From contig DATKDI010000040.1 in the NCBI GenBank assembly GCA_035512775.1, positions 1 to 64,000 of the forward strand: a stretch of 64,000 nucleotides of DNA, written 5' to 3'. The position numbers and the translations under genes are program-made. This document shows, one piece after another, positions 31,447 through 40,090 of the stretch. Under the pieces are notes generated by a model. It had not been told where the DNA came from, ran no database searches, and saw nothing but the letters and a program-made list of their open reading frames with translations. The first letter of the stretch is position 1. Every line of letters starts with the position of its first letter. The DNA is from JAJNBA01 sp035512775 (GTDB lineage Bacteria; Actinomycetota; UBA4738; HRBIN12).

Positions 31447-32585
31447 GCGGAGACGTCGGGCTGATACGTTGCCCCGAGGCGCGCATCTACGACCACGGGC
31501 CTGGTCATCCGCTCCGGCCCGACCGCGTCCTGCTGACTTGGGACCTGATCGCCGCGACGGGACTGGACGAGCGACAAGGAGTGGGAGTCCTCGGTTGCGA
31601 ACCCGCATCGGATGAGGTGCTCGCTCTCGTGCACACGTCGGAGTTCATCGAGGCGACGAAGTCCGCAGGGAGCGGGGAGGAGGGGAACTGGATCCGGTTC
31701 GGCTACGGACCGGGCGACAACCCGATCTTCGACCGGATGCACGAGGCGGGCGCCCTCGTCGCCGGCGCGTCCGTCGATGCCGCCCGGGCCGTGTGGAGCG
31801 GGGAGCGGCTCCACGCGTTCAACGCCGCCGGCGGCCTGCATCACGCGATGCCGGCGAGGGCCAGCGGCTTCTGCGTCTACGACGACCCGGCGGTCGCGAT
31901 CGCCTGGCTGCTCCGCGAGGGCGCCCAGCGGATCGCCTACGTCGACGTCGACGTGCACCACGGCGACGGCGTGCAGGCGATCTTCTGGGACGAGCCGCGA
32001 GTCCTGACGATCTCGATCCACGAATACGAGCCCGGGTGGTTCTTCCCGGGGACCGGCGCCATCACCGAGCGAGGAGGCGCGGGAGCGGAGGGCTCGGCGA
32101 TCAACGTGCCGCTTCCTCCGGACACCGGTGACGAGGGATGGCTCCATGCGTTCCGGGCCGTGATCCCGCCGGCGGTGGAGCGGTTCGACCCCGACGTCCT
32201 GGTGACACAGCTCGGCTGCGACTCACACGCCTCCGATCCGCTCGCGCAGCTCAGGCTCACCACCCGCGCGTACCGCGAGTGCGCGAAGGAGCTGCACGGG
32301 CTCGCCCATCGAGCCGCCGACGGTCGCTGGGTCGCGACCGGTGGCGGCGGTTATCAATGGGCGCGCGTCGTGCCGCGTGCCTGGACCTTGTACTTCGCGG
32401 AGATGGCCGATGCGCTGGACGACCTCCCCGACGAGCTCCCGGAGGGATTCATCGAGGAGGCGGAGCGGAGAGCGGAAGCAGCGGTCCCGTCGACCTTCTC
32501 CGAGCCCGATCTCGGCGCCGGACCGTCCGACCACGCCGCCCGCGCCGTCGCCGATCAGGTCCGTCGTGTCGTCCTCGGGGGATGA
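31443..32585 (+). CDS. acuC: Histone-deacetylase-superfamily acetoin utilization protein AcuC
   Basis: 380 residues, a zinc amidohydrolase of the HDAC fold. Active-site motifs are FNAAGGLHHAMPARASGFCVYDD (tandem His), YVDVDVHHGDGVQAIF (metal Asp and His), ISIHEYEPGWFFPGTG and QLGCDSHASDPLAQL (second metal Asp), plus TGGGGYQWARVVP. AcuC deacetylates acetyl-CoA synthetase in Bacillus, controlling acetate/CoA metabolism. In this operon it may switch acyl-CoA-forming enzymes on. Coupled on both sides by 4-bp overlaps. Confidence 0.88.
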   Translation: MSGDVGLIRCPEARIYDHGPGHPLRPDRVLLTWDLIAATGLDERQGVGVLGCEPASDEVLALVHTSEFIEATKSAGSGEEGNWIRFGYGPGDNPIFDRMHEAGALVAGASVDAARAVWSGERLHAFNAAGGLHHAMPARASGFCVYDDPAVAIAWLLREGAQRIAYVDVDVHHGDGVQAIFWDEPRVLTISIHEYEPGWFFPGTGAITERGGAGAEGSAINVPLPPDTGDEGWLHAFRAVIPPAVERFDPDVLVTQLGCDSHASDPLAQLRLTTRAYRECAKELHGLAHRAADGRWVATGGGGYQWARVVPRAWTLYFAEMADALDDLPDELPEGFIEEAERRAEAAVPSTFSEPDLGAGPSDHAARAVADQVRRVVLGG

Positions 32586-33997
32586 ACTCGCGAACCAAGC
32601 TCGTCTGCACGCTGGGGCCGGTGAGCGCCACCCCCAAGATGGTCCGGGGGCTCGTGGAGGCGGGCGCGTCCGTCTTCCGCATCAACTGCTCCCACGGCAC
32701 GGCGGACGATCACGCTCGCGGCGTGGCCATCGTCCGCGAGGTGGAGCAGTCGACCGGCCTCGCGCTCGCGATCCTGGCCGACCTGCCGGGTCCGAAGGTT
32801 CGCCTCTCCGACGTGGACCCCGATCCGTTCGCGTTCCGGCCGGGTCAGCGGTTCGAGCTCCGTCCGGGAGGGCCTGGAGGCGCGAACGGGGCCTCCACGA
32901 CCTACCCGGGGCTCGCCGGGGACCTCCGCGAGGGCGACCGCATCCTCCTCGCAGACGGCGCCGTGGAGCTCACGGTGGTCGGCATCGTGGGTGACGTCGT
33001 GCACACCGAGTGCGTGCGCGCGGGCACGGTCCGCAGTCACCAGGGCGTGAACGTTCCCGCCGAGCGCCTGAGTCTCCCGCCCGTCACCGAGCGCGACCGG
33101 GAGACGCTCGGGCGCGTGCTCGAGCTGGGCGTGGACCTCGTGGCGCAGTCGTTCGTCCGGGATCCCTCCGACATCGAACAACTCCGGGAGACGATGGGCG
33201 ACAAGCCCGTCCCGATCGTCGCGAAGATCGAGACCCGCCCGGCAGTGGAGAACTTCGAACGGATCCTAGAGGCGGCCGATGCCGCGATGGTGGCGCGTGG
33301 CGACCTCGGGGTGGAGCTCCCGATGGAGGAGATCCCGCTCATCCAGAAGCGGCTCCTGCGAGCGGCGCGGATCGCCGGTCGTCCCGTGATCGTGGCCACG
33401 CAGATGCTCGAGTCGATGATCCGGTCGCCCCGCCCCACCCGCGCGGAGGCGAACGACGTCGCCACTGCGGTCCTGGACGGCGCCGACGCCATCATGCTCT
33501 CGGCCGAGACCGCGATCGGTGACTACCCTTTCGAAGCCGCCTCGGCCGCGACACGGATCGCGAGGGCCGTCGAGTCCCAGGGCGCCGAGTACCGAGCGGC
33601 CCAGCCACCGTGCATGCACGCAGGGGAGGCCGCCGCCGTCGCGCACGCCGCCGCGTCGATCGTCGCGGGCGATTCCGACGTCGTGGCGATCACGTGCTAC
33701 ACGACCACGGGCCGCACCGCGGCACTCCTGTCGTCCGAGCGCCCGCGGGTGCCGATCCACGCGTTCATCCCCGATGCCGAGGTTCGTAGGGCGAACGGGC
33801 TGCTGTGGGGCGTGGAGACGCATGCCGCCCCACGGCCGGAGGACACCGATCAGATGATCGCGATGATGGACGAGGCTTTGCGTGCCGCCGGGCTCGCCGT
33901 CGACGGGGACTCGGTCGTGATGGCAGCATCGATGCCGGCCGGGCGAACGACCACGAACATGCTCAAGGTGCACCAGGTCGGCCTGACGGAGGTCTAA
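32582..33997 (+). CDS. pyk: Pyruvate kinase
   Basis: 471 residues from ATG 32582, overlapping the acuC stop (ATGA). Catalyses PEP + ADP to pyruvate + ATP. Motifs: RTKLVCTLGPVSATPKMV, VFRINCSHGT, DLPGPKVRL, AQSFVRDPSDIEQLRE, PIVAKIETRPAVEN (catalytic Lys), DAAMVARGDLGVELPMEEIP, TQMLESMIRSPRPTRAEANDVA and DAIMLSAETAIGDYP. The C-terminal allosteric domain is present. It ends the coupled operon that starts at the P5C dehydrogenase. Confidence 0.95.
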   Translation: MNSRTKLVCTLGPVSATPKMVRGLVEAGASVFRINCSHGTADDHARGVAIVREVEQSTGLALAILADLPGPKVRLSDVDPDPFAFRPGQRFELRPGGPGGANGASTTYPGLAGDLREGDRILLADGAVELTVVGIVGDVVHTECVRAGTVRSHQGVNVPAERLSLPPVTERDRETLGRVLELGVDLVAQSFVRDPSDIEQLRETMGDKPVPIVAKIETRPAVENFERILEAADAAMVARGDLGVELPMEEIPLIQKRLLRAARIAGRPVIVATQMLESMIRSPRPTRAEANDVATAVLDGADAIMLSAETAIGDYPFEAASAATRIARAVESQGAEYRAAQPPCMHAGEAAAVAHAAASIVAGDSDVVAITCYTTTGRTAALLSSERPRVPIHAFIPDAEVRRANGLLWGVETHAAPRPEDTDQMIAMMDEALRAAGLAVDGDSVVMAASMPAGRTTTNMLKVHQVGLTEV

Positions 33998-34058
33998 CAG
34001 GGCAGGAAAGGGTAATCCGGCCGTTGTGCCACGGCGACAGTGCGCATAGCGTGGTCGT

Positions 34059-34244
34059 ATGTCCTTCAGGGCCCCGAACGAGATCCCAGGCCGGCCGACG
34101 AGCGTGCTCGTGCCGACCTACAGCGACAACGAGCACGTGGCGACGAAGGCGCAACAACGCCGGCTCGCCGTGGAGTGGCGCCGGCGGCACCCCTCCTGGT
34201 GGCAGCGGCTCTTCCGGCTGAAGCTACCGCCCCCCGCCGACTGA
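34059..34244 (+). CDS. Small basic hypothetical protein (61 aa)
   Basis: ATG 34059 starts a 61-residue frame (MSFRAPNEIPGRPTSVLVPT ... HPSWWQRLFRLKLPPPAD) rich in Arg, Trp and Pro. It has no membrane segment or recognisable family. Its last 21 bp overlap the convergent DUF2017 gene. A long real overlap is uncommon, so coding status is uncertain, though the codon pattern resembles neighbouring genes. Confidence 0.45.
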   Translation: MSFRAPNEIPGRPTSVLVPTYSDNEHVATKAQQRRLAVEWRRRHPSWWQRLFRLKLPPPAD

Positions 34245-34724
34245 TCCCGGCACCCCAGGCTCTCCGAGGGCTCGCAGCATCCGATCCTCGAGCCACGTGA
34301 GGTAGACGTAGACCTGGAACGCGTCGTGGTTCGGGTCGTCCTCCGGATAGTCGCCCTCCGTCGATTCCTCCTTGATGTCGATCCGCGTTCCGAGCAACAG
34401 ACGGAAGTCGTTGACGGCTCCCATCCAGATGAGCAGCTCTTCCTCGCTGAGCTCCGAGGAATCCACCGTCCGCTCCATCGTGTCGATCGCCGCGAGCTTG
34501 CCCTCCCGGGGCGCGTCGCCCATGTTCGTCTCGAACTCGAGGCTCCCCAGCGGATCGTCCTTGTACGCAGCCGGGAACAGGCGGGCGATCGATGGATCGC
34601 TCGAGGGATCCTGTTCCTCGAGGAGCTCGCGGGACTGGCGGCAGAGCTCTGCGAGCAGCTCGCGCTCGCCCGTGTCGAGAGTCACCGTGAATCTGCCGCG
34701 CTTCCGGCGGAACGGGCGAGGCAC
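34224..34724 (-). CDS. DUF2017-family protein
   Basis: 166 residues, mainly helical and acidic. The pattern RRKRGRFTVTLDTGERELLAELCRQ ... ARLFPAAYKDDPLGSLEFE ... LSEEELLIWMGAVNDFRLLLGTRIDI ... VYVYLTWLEDRMLRAL matches DUF2017, an actinobacterial family that is regularly encoded next to clpS. It starts 1 bp after the clpS stop, so the pair is an operon. A link to ClpS/ClpP-mediated proteolysis is inferred from this conserved association only. Confidence 0.87.
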   Translation of the reverse strand: MPRPFRRKRGRFTVTLDTGERELLAELCRQSRELLEEQDPSSDPSIARLFPAAYKDDPLGSLEFETNMGDAPREGKLAAIDTMERTVDSSELSEEELLIWMGAVNDFRLLLGTRIDIKEESTEGDYPEDDPNHDAFQVYVYLTWLEDRMLRALGEPGVPGSVGGGR

Positions 34725-34725
34725 G

Positions 34726-35031
34726 TCACACGTCCTTCTGCAACGTCGCCCACAGGCCGTACGCGTGCAGGCGAGCCACGTCGGATTCCGCCTTCTCCCG
34801 CGGCCCCGAGGACACGACCGCCCTGCCCTTCGAATGGACGTCCCACATCAGACGCTCCGCCTGGTCCCGCGGGTAGCCGAAGAGCTTCATGAACACCCAC
34901 GTCACATACGTCATCAGGTTGATGGGGTCGTTCCAGACGATCACGATCCACGGAAGGTCGGGTTCGTTGACGTCCTCGTCCAACGGCCTGTCGACGTGAA
35001 CCGGCGCCGTCCCGATCTTCACGGAGCTCAT
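34726..35031 (-). CDS. clpS: ATP-dependent Clp protease adaptor ClpS
   Basis: 101 residues from ATG 35031. ClpS delivers N-degron substrates (bulky hydrophobic N-termini) to ClpA/ClpC. The core reads PWIVIVWNDPINLMTYVTWVFMKLFGY, with the conserved N-D-P binding-pocket residues, then LMWDVHSKGRAVVSSGPREKAE, the V-H-x-x-G-x-A signature. The N-terminal ~25 residues are flexible and acidic. Its start overlaps the stop of the SDR gene (ATGA) and DUF2017 follows directly. Confidence 0.94.
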   Translation of the reverse strand: MSSVKIGTAPVHVDRPLDEDVNEPDLPWIVIVWNDPINLMTYVTWVFMKLFGYPRDQAERLMWDVHSKGRAVVSSGPREKAESDVARLHAYGLWATLQKDV

Positions 35032-35798
35032 CGCGTTCGCGGCGCGTCGCGACGGGCGCGTCTGATCCTCCGGATGCCCCATCGATACAGAGGAGGCGTC
35101 GCGACCCGGAAGAGCTGGAACGGGCTCAGCCAGCGGGGGACCGAGTATTCGGGAGCGATGTCCTCGCGGACGACCTTGACGATCGCGTCTGTGACCGTGC
35201 GCATCTTGAGGACCACCCAGTCCGGCAGATCCGCTTGGGGGAATCCCTCCGTGTCGACGAATCCGGGGTTGACCGACGTCACGCGGACGTTCCGGCCCTC
35301 CGTCTCATAGTTCATCGCCTCCGAGAAAGCCACCACGGCGTGCTTGGTCGCGCCGTAGATCGCGTTCCCCGGCGTCGCGAACCGGCCCGCGAGCGATCCG
35401 ATGTTGACGACGTGGCCCTTCCCGCGGGCGAGCATGCTCGGGAGGAACGCGCGCGTGCCGAACATGACGCCGAGGACGTTCAGCCGAACGTGCTCCTCGA
35501 TCTGATCGTAGTCGAGGTCGACGAGCTCGCCGCCGCCGCGCATCCCCGCGCTGTTGACCAGGACGTCGGTCGGGCCGAAGACCTCCTCGGTCACCACCCG
35601 AAGGGTCTCGAGCTGGTCCGGGCGCGTGACGTCGCAGGTGGCGGCGAGCGCACGACCCCCGGTCTTCTCGATCCGGGCGACGATCGCGTCCAGCCGCTCG
35701 GTGCGGCGCGCCGCCAGAACGACACGGGCTCCTTGCTTCGAGAAGGCGAGGACCGTCGCCTCGCCGATCCCCGACGAGGCGCCGGTGACCACGACCAC
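35028..35798 (-). CDS. Short-chain dehydrogenase/reductase
   Basis: A classical SDR. The cofactor loop VVVTGASSGIGEATV, the NSAG motif (LVNSAGMRGGG), the active site VNIGSLAG, YGATK (Tyr-X3-Lys) and the later VNPGFVDTEG are all present. Arg residues after beta-2 (LAARRTERLDA) favour NADPH. The GTG at 35798 begins inside the first strand. Family alignment suggests five to seven more residues (LLNIEKA), which would need a CTG start at 35816 or 35819, with GAGGGGGT just upstream. About 257-264 residues. Substrate unknown. Confidence 0.88.
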   Translation of the reverse strand: MVVVTGASSGIGEATVLAFSKQGARVVLAARRTERLDAIVARIEKTGGRALAATCDVTRPDQLETLRVVTEEVFGPTDVLVNSAGMRGGGELVDLDYDQIEEHVRLNVLGVMFGTRAFLPSMLARGKGHVVNIGSLAGRFATPGNAIYGATKHAVVAFSEAMNYETEGRNVRVTSVNPGFVDTEGFPQADLPDWVVLKMRTVTDAIVKVVREDIAPEYSVPRWLSPFQLFRVATPPLYRWGIRRIRRARRDAPRTR

Positions 35799-35845
35799 GG
35801 CTTTCTCGATGTTCAGCAGGACCCCCTCGGTACGATGGTGATGCC

Positions 35846-36670
35846 TTGGACGTTATCGGAGCCCACGCGAGCCGTCTGCCGGTGCTCGACGAGCGCTGGG
35901 ACCCGCGGCCCTATCCGCGTGAGGAGCTGGCGCGCGCGTTGGATGCCGGCGGCGTCGCCGGACCTGCCGGGCATCCCCACCACAACGTGTTCGGGAACAT
36001 CCGGATGCTGGTCGAACACGACCCGGACAAGCTGTTCGGTCTGTCGGACATGCCGGAGCCGTTCGGGTTCGAGGACATCGTCCGGATCGTCGGCGAGGCC
36101 TCCGGCGTGCCGATCGACGCGCTCGCGACCGAGGGCTCTCCCGACATCGACGCCGACGCGGTGCTGGACGCGTGCGAGGCGATGGGGGACCGGCTCGCGG
36201 CAGCGGCACGCCGCCACGAGCGGATCCTCTTCGCCACGGGGCACCCGGGAGATCTCGACCCGCTGTACGGCGCGATCGCGGAGCTCGCGGCGGAGGGCGG
36301 CGCTCGGATCATCCGGCCGGGCGAGGGGATCTTCTGGGGCGATCTGGGTGCCGGCCGCCGTTGGACGATCGCCTTCCATGGGTCGGTCGGGATGGTGACC
36401 GATGAGGAGCGCCCCCGCCACTCGCACCGCCCGGAACCGATGGAGGTCATGCTGACGGCCCAGCGCCCCGACCTCGTCGTCGCCGACCACGGCTTCGCCG
36501 GCGCGGCGATCCAGGCTGGCGTGGAGACCCTCTCGATCGCCGACGTGAATGACCCCGCCCTGATCGTGGCCAAGGCGCAGGGCCGGACGGAGGTCGTGGT
36601 CGTGCTGGACGACCATGTTGCGGCGGAGGCGTACTGGCCCTGCTTCCAGGCCGTGTCGGCGCGCTTCTGA
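35846..36670 (+). CDS. Conserved actinobacterial protein, possible phosphatase
   Basis: 274 residues from TTG 35846. Proteins of this type are sometimes labelled phosphatase in actinobacteria, but I see no established catalytic motif. Notable segments are HPHHNVFGNIRMLVEHDP, RILFATGHPGDLDPLYGAIAELA, IIRPGEGIFWGDLG and RPDLVVADHGFAGAAIQAGVETLSIAD, ending in HVAAEAYWPCFQAVSARF. Several His/Asp-rich stretches could bind metal. It is divergent from the SDR gene and its stop directly abuts the convergent HTH gene. Treat the function as unknown. Confidence 0.7.
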   Translation: MDVIGAHASRLPVLDERWDPRPYPREELARALDAGGVAGPAGHPHHNVFGNIRMLVEHDPDKLFGLSDMPEPFGFEDIVRIVGEASGVPIDALATEGSPDIDADAVLDACEAMGDRLAAAARRHERILFATGHPGDLDPLYGAIAELAAEGGARIIRPGEGIFWGDLGAGRRWTIAFHGSVGMVTDEERPRHSHRPEPMEVMLTAQRPDLVVADHGFAGAAIQAGVETLSIADVNDPALIVAKAQGRTEVVVVLDDHVAAEAYWPCFQAVSARF

Positions 36671-36979
36671 CTAGACGCGGTGCGTGCTGTCGTCCGCGTC
36701 GTCGTCGGACGCGGTGACGTCGACGATCTCGTCATCGGTGTCGTCGTCGTGCCCGTTCCCGGAGAGCGCCTTCAGCTTGTACGCGACGCCCTGACGCGTG
36801 ATCTCCATGGCATCGGCGATGTCCTCGAGTGAGGCTCCCAGCTCACGAGCTCGGAGGATCGCTTCGGCTTCCACGGCTTCGAGGTCCGCGCGGAACTCGC
36901 GGAGCGCTTGCAGCGCGATCATCGGAAACGCATCCGCGTTCTCGATCTTGCGCAGGAGGGCGCGCCGGGCGTCGCTCAT
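36671..36979 (-). CDS. Small HTH protein with acidic tail
   Basis: 102 residues. The N-terminal part is helical with a likely helix-turn-helix (ARELGASLEDIADAMEITRQ GVAYKL in sigma-4/Mor-like style). The last 25 residues are strongly acidic (DDDTDDEIVDV, ASDDDADDS). Possibly a DNA-binding regulator or nucleoid-associated factor. It abuts the stop of the convergent neighbour. Family not firmly recognised. Confidence 0.72.
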   Translation of the reverse strand: MSDARRALLRKIENADAFPMIALQALREFRADLEAVEAEAILRARELGASLEDIADAMEITRQGVAYKLKALSGNGHDDDTDDEIVDVTASDDDADDSTHRV

Positions 36980-37128
36980 GCGGCGGAGTATACGGGCAGC
37001 GGATGCAAGTCACAATGACCTTTCGTAGCAGGGTGTCTTGCCAGACTGCACATCGTCCCCGCGCACATCTCACGTGGTCAAGCCTTCTGAGGGCGTAAAG
37101 GTGCCTTGACATCGGCTGTCTGGGGGGG

Positions 37129-37158
37129 TTGACGGGTGACCCCCACCTGGCCTACGCT
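37129..37158 (+). promoter_or_regulatory. Candidate promoter for the secreted repeat protein
   Basis: TTGACG (37129-37134) and TACGCT (37153-37158) are separated by 18 bp, within a 291-bp intergenic region lower in GC than its surroundings. A second TTGACA at 37106-37111 has no good -10 partner. The gene start is about 105 bp downstream, leaving a leader of unknown function. Confidence 0.45.
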
Positions 37159-37270
37159 GCTCCGTCAAGCAACTGCTTACAGCAGATGCGGGAGATGGGT
37201 TACCGGTCAGGCGCGCTCGGAGGGGCTCTTCGGAGCTGAGCGCGCCGGCCCCAACTGAGAGGACGGGTGG

Positions 37271-39652
37271 ATGCGCCGGAGGAAAGCAGCTTCTACGGGG
37301 TCGAGCACGCAACTGGGCGATCGGTGGTCCTTCGGGCCACGTCGTTCCACCGGAGTTCGTCGCCATCGCACCTCAGCACTCGCTACGGGAATCTCGTTGT
37401 TCATGGTGCTGGGCATGACCGGCGCATTGGCCGATGGGATCGAAGCAGATGCAGACGCCCTCGTCGCGGCTTCTCCCCACGCCAACGACTTCTCAGCGAC
37501 GCAAGCGGCCGGCGACACGGTTGCCTACGACTTCAGTGCCCAGGTCAAGAACACCGGCAATAGCAATAACGACGTCTTCAGTTCTCTGGGGGACACTGTC
37601 TCGGTAACCATCGTTCGTTCGGGTGACTGGCTCGCGACCGATGCGCCGCTTGGATCCGGGAGCCCATCCCCCTCCTTCACTTTCAGCGGGTATGACGCGC
37701 CCCAAGCTGGCACGATTCGGATCAAGGTTCCGAGCGGAACTGCTGTCGGCACGTTGCGCACGATGACGGTTGTCCTAACGGCGACGGCAAGTAACGGTAA
37801 GTCGATGAGTCCAAGTTCGATCACACTTAGCTACCACATCACTGCAGCGGCTGGAGCAGATGGAACCCCGCCCTCTATCAGCTACACCCTGAACCCAACG
37901 GCCCCAGACGGCGCCAACGGATGGTACAAGAGCGATGTTTCGCTCACGTGGACTGTGACCGAGAACGAGTCGCCTGCTTCGCTGGTCAAGACCGGATGCG
38001 TAGACCAGTCGATCACGTCTGATCAAGGGTCCATCACGTACTCCTGCGAAGCAACGAGCGACGGCGGTAGTGCCGGTCCGGTGAGTGTGTCAGTCAAGCG
38101 GGACGCGACAGCCCCGACGATCAACGCGAGCCTATCCCCGCCAGCTGATGCTGGGACTGGCTGGTACAACATCGCGACGGGCTACCCCACGGTCTCTTTC
38201 ACATGCAGCGATGACACATCGGGAATCCCCGCTGGGACATGCCCTGGAGCCCACACGTTCAACTCAGATGGGGCGAACCAGTCCTTCAACGCGAACGTCT
38301 CGGATGCCGCCGGGAACTCCGCCAGTGCGGGCGTCTCGGACGTTGACGTTGACCTGACGGCGCCGGGGATCACGTTCGTCGGAGCATCCCCCGCCCCCAA
38401 TGGGGCCGGCTGGAACAACACCGACGTGGTTCTCACCTGGTCATGCAGCGATGACACGTCCGGTGCTATGGATGCGACTGTTCAGGAAACGATCGATACG
38501 GATGGACCGAGTCAAGCCGCGACCGGCACCTGCTACGACAACGCCGGGAACAGCAGCTCGCTCCAGTCGGGTGACGTCTTCCGCGACACAGTCGACCCCA
38601 CCATCACGGCCAGCCTGTCTCCGGCCGACCCGGCCGCAACGGGTTGGTACAACATCGCGACGGGTGCTCCGACGGTCTCGTTCTCCTGCGACGACGACAG
38701 ATCGGGGATCCCCACGGGAACCTGCCCCGCTTCCCACACGTTCGGGAACGGAGCGAACCAATCCTTCAGCGCGAGCGTGTTCGATGCCGCCGGGAATCAG
38801 TCCGACAGTGCCGGAGTCTCGAACGTCGATGTTGACCTGACGGCGCCAGGGATCACGTTCATCGAAGCATCCCCTGGTCCCAACGGAGCCGGCTGGAACA
38901 ACAGCGACGTCACCCTCTCGTGGGCTTGCACAGACGGGACCTCGGGTGCTGTCCAGGCCACGGTGACCCAGATCATCAGCACCGAGGGCAGTCACCGGGC
39001 CGCGACCGGCACCTGCTACGACAACGCCGGGAACAGCAACTCGCTCGAGTCGGGTGACGTAAATCTGGACAAGACTGAGCCGACGCTGACGTGGAATGGC
39101 GGACCTGCAGGTGGTGGAACCTACGTCTTCGGTTCGGTTCCGAGCGCCCCGACCTGTGAGGCTCACGACGGTCTCTCCGGGCCGAAGGATTGCGCTGTCA
39201 GCGGGTACTCGGCCGCTGCCGGTTCGCACACGATGACGGCAACGGCACATGACAACGCGGACAACACGGGCACCGAGACCCGGTCTTACACGGTGCTTGC
39301 GTGGACGCTTAGAGGCTTCTACCAGCCCGTTGACATGAATGGCGTCTACAACGTCGTCAAGGGCGGGAGCACGGTGCCGCTCAAGTTCGAGGTCTTCGCG
39401 GGCCTCAGCGAGCTGACAGACACGAGCGACGTAAAGTCGCTCAGCGCGATGAAGACACCCTGCCCTTCAGATGCCACATTCGACGAGATCGAGGTTCTCT
39501 CGCCGACCGGCGGCACGAGCCTCCGGTACGACACGGCCGGCGGGCAGTTCATCTACAACTGGCAGACGCCGAAGCCAGCTGGTGTCTGCTACCGCGTCAC
39601 GATGACAACCCAGGACGACTCGACTTTGGTCGCGTTCTTCAAGACGAAGTAG
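37271..39652 (+). CDS. Large secreted repeat protein with C-terminal PxKF domain
   Basis: 793 residues from ATG 37271 (GAGGACGGG upstream). A long basic n-region precedes a hydrophobic segment (ALATGISLFMVLGMTGALADG), read as an export signal. Then follow a beta-sandwich domain (about 60-190), several Ig-like/Big-type repeats with cysteine pairs (SCSDDTSG, TCYDNAGN) and 'DATAPTINASLSP', and a C-terminal domain GFYQPVDMNGVYNVVKGGSTVPLKFEVF of the PxKF family, common at the ends of actinobacterial extracellular proteins. No catalytic domain or sortase motif. Likely a surface or secreted adhesive or structural protein. Base composition is clearly less GC-rich than flanking genes, suggesting transfer. 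A strong terminator follows. Confidence 0.85.
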   Translation: MRRRKAASTGSSTQLGDRWSFGPRRSTGVRRHRTSALATGISLFMVLGMTGALADGIEADADALVAASPHANDFSATQAAGDTVAYDFSAQVKNTGNSNNDVFSSLGDTVSVTIVRSGDWLATDAPLGSGSPSPSFTFSGYDAPQAGTIRIKVPSGTAVGTLRTMTVVLTATASNGKSMSPSSITLSYHITAAAGADGTPPSISYTLNPTAPDGANGWYKSDVSLTWTVTENESPASLVKTGCVDQSITSDQGSITYSCEATSDGGSAGPVSVSVKRDATAPTINASLSPPADAGTGWYNIATGYPTVSFTCSDDTSGIPAGTCPGAHTFNSDGANQSFNANVSDAAGNSASAGVSDVDVDLTAPGITFVGASPAPNGAGWNNTDVVLTWSCSDDTSGAMDATVQETIDTDGPSQAATGTCYDNAGNSSSLQSGDVFRDTVDPTITASLSPADPAATGWYNIATGAPTVSFSCDDDRSGIPTGTCPASHTFGNGANQSFSASVFDAAGNQSDSAGVSNVDVDLTAPGITFIEASPGPNGAGWNNSDVTLSWACTDGTSGAVQATVTQIISTEGSHRAATGTCYDNAGNSNSLESGDVNLDKTEPTLTWNGGPAGGGTYVFGSVPSAPTCEAHDGLSGPKDCAVSGYSAAAGSHTMTATAHDNADNTGTETRSYTVLAWTLRGFYQPVDMNGVYNVVKGGSTVPLKFEVFAGLSELTDTSDVKSLSAMKTPCPSDATFDEIEVLSPTGGTSLRYDTAGGQFIYNWQTPKPAGVCYRVTMTTQDDSTLVAFFKTK
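38101..39066 (+). repeat. Two tandem 483-bp units within the repeat-protein gene
   Basis: Copy 1 spans about 38101-38583 and copy 2 about 38584-39066; the phrase TGGTACAACATCGCGACGGG recurs at 38162 and 38645, giving a 483-bp (161-residue) period. Long blocks are nearly identical (for example around 38345-38425 versus 38828-38908). This points to a fairly recent in-frame duplication of a two-Ig-domain unit. Confidence 0.85.
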
Positions 39653-39700
39653 CGCTGTCATTCAAGGAGAAGGGACCAAAGTCCGCTCTCCGGAAGCGCG

Positions 39701-39731
39701 GAAGGGACCCCTCCGGGGGTCCCTTCGCTTT
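39701..39731 (+). terminator. Strong intrinsic terminator after the repeat-protein gene
   Basis: A perfect 11-bp stem GAAGGGACCCC / GGGGTCCCTTC (39701-39711 and 39716-39726) with a TCCG loop, followed by GCTTTCT. It lies 49 bp after the stop codon and isolates the gene from downstream transcription. Confidence 0.85.
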
Positions 39732-39822
39732 CTAAGAGCTTGCGCCGCAAGCGGTTCTTGAAGTCCATCGAGCCCCAGGGCTATCCAGCTGTTGGGCCCC
39801 TGGGGTACCATCGCTCCACGAA

Positions 39823-40023
39823 ATGGTGATGCCAGAACCTTTCAGCGAGGCTCGGCTGCTGACCGCGAACGAGGTCGCGGATCTGATGCGCGTGTCCAGG
39901 ATGACCGTCTATCGACTGATCAAGAACGGAGAGATGCCCTCGCTCCGCGTGGGCAAGGGCTATCGCTTCCGCGAGGAAGACGTCCACGACTACCTGAGGG
40001 GGCGCTACACCGAGGCCGGTTGA
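39823..40023 (+). CDS. Excisionase/BldC-like small HTH DNA-binding protein
   Basis: 66 residues from ATG 39823. The MerR-like winged helix LLTANEVADLMRVSRMTVYRLIKNGEMPSLRVGKGYRFREEDVHDYL is typical of the 'excisionase family' HTH that includes BldC. Only a few residues follow the domain. There is no integrase or phage gene nearby, so a chromosomal regulator is more likely than a phage Xis. An inverted repeat CCCCAGG...CCTGGGG lies 20-50 bp upstream and could be its operator. It precedes the P-loop kinase gene by 67 bp on the same strand. Confidence 0.87.
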   Translation: MVMPEPFSEARLLTANEVADLMRVSRMTVYRLIKNGEMPSLRVGKGYRFREEDVHDYLRGRYTEAG

Positions 40024-40090
40024 CGCCGGCCACCTCGAGGGCTCCCGACACGCACGAAGCCGAACCTCCGCGAAGGGCGGGGGTGGCGTG

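Noticed and set aside
39823..40023. Phage excisionase indicating an integrated element
   Set aside because: No integrase, phage structural genes or att-like repeats are nearby. The same HTH fold is common in chromosomal regulators such as BldC.
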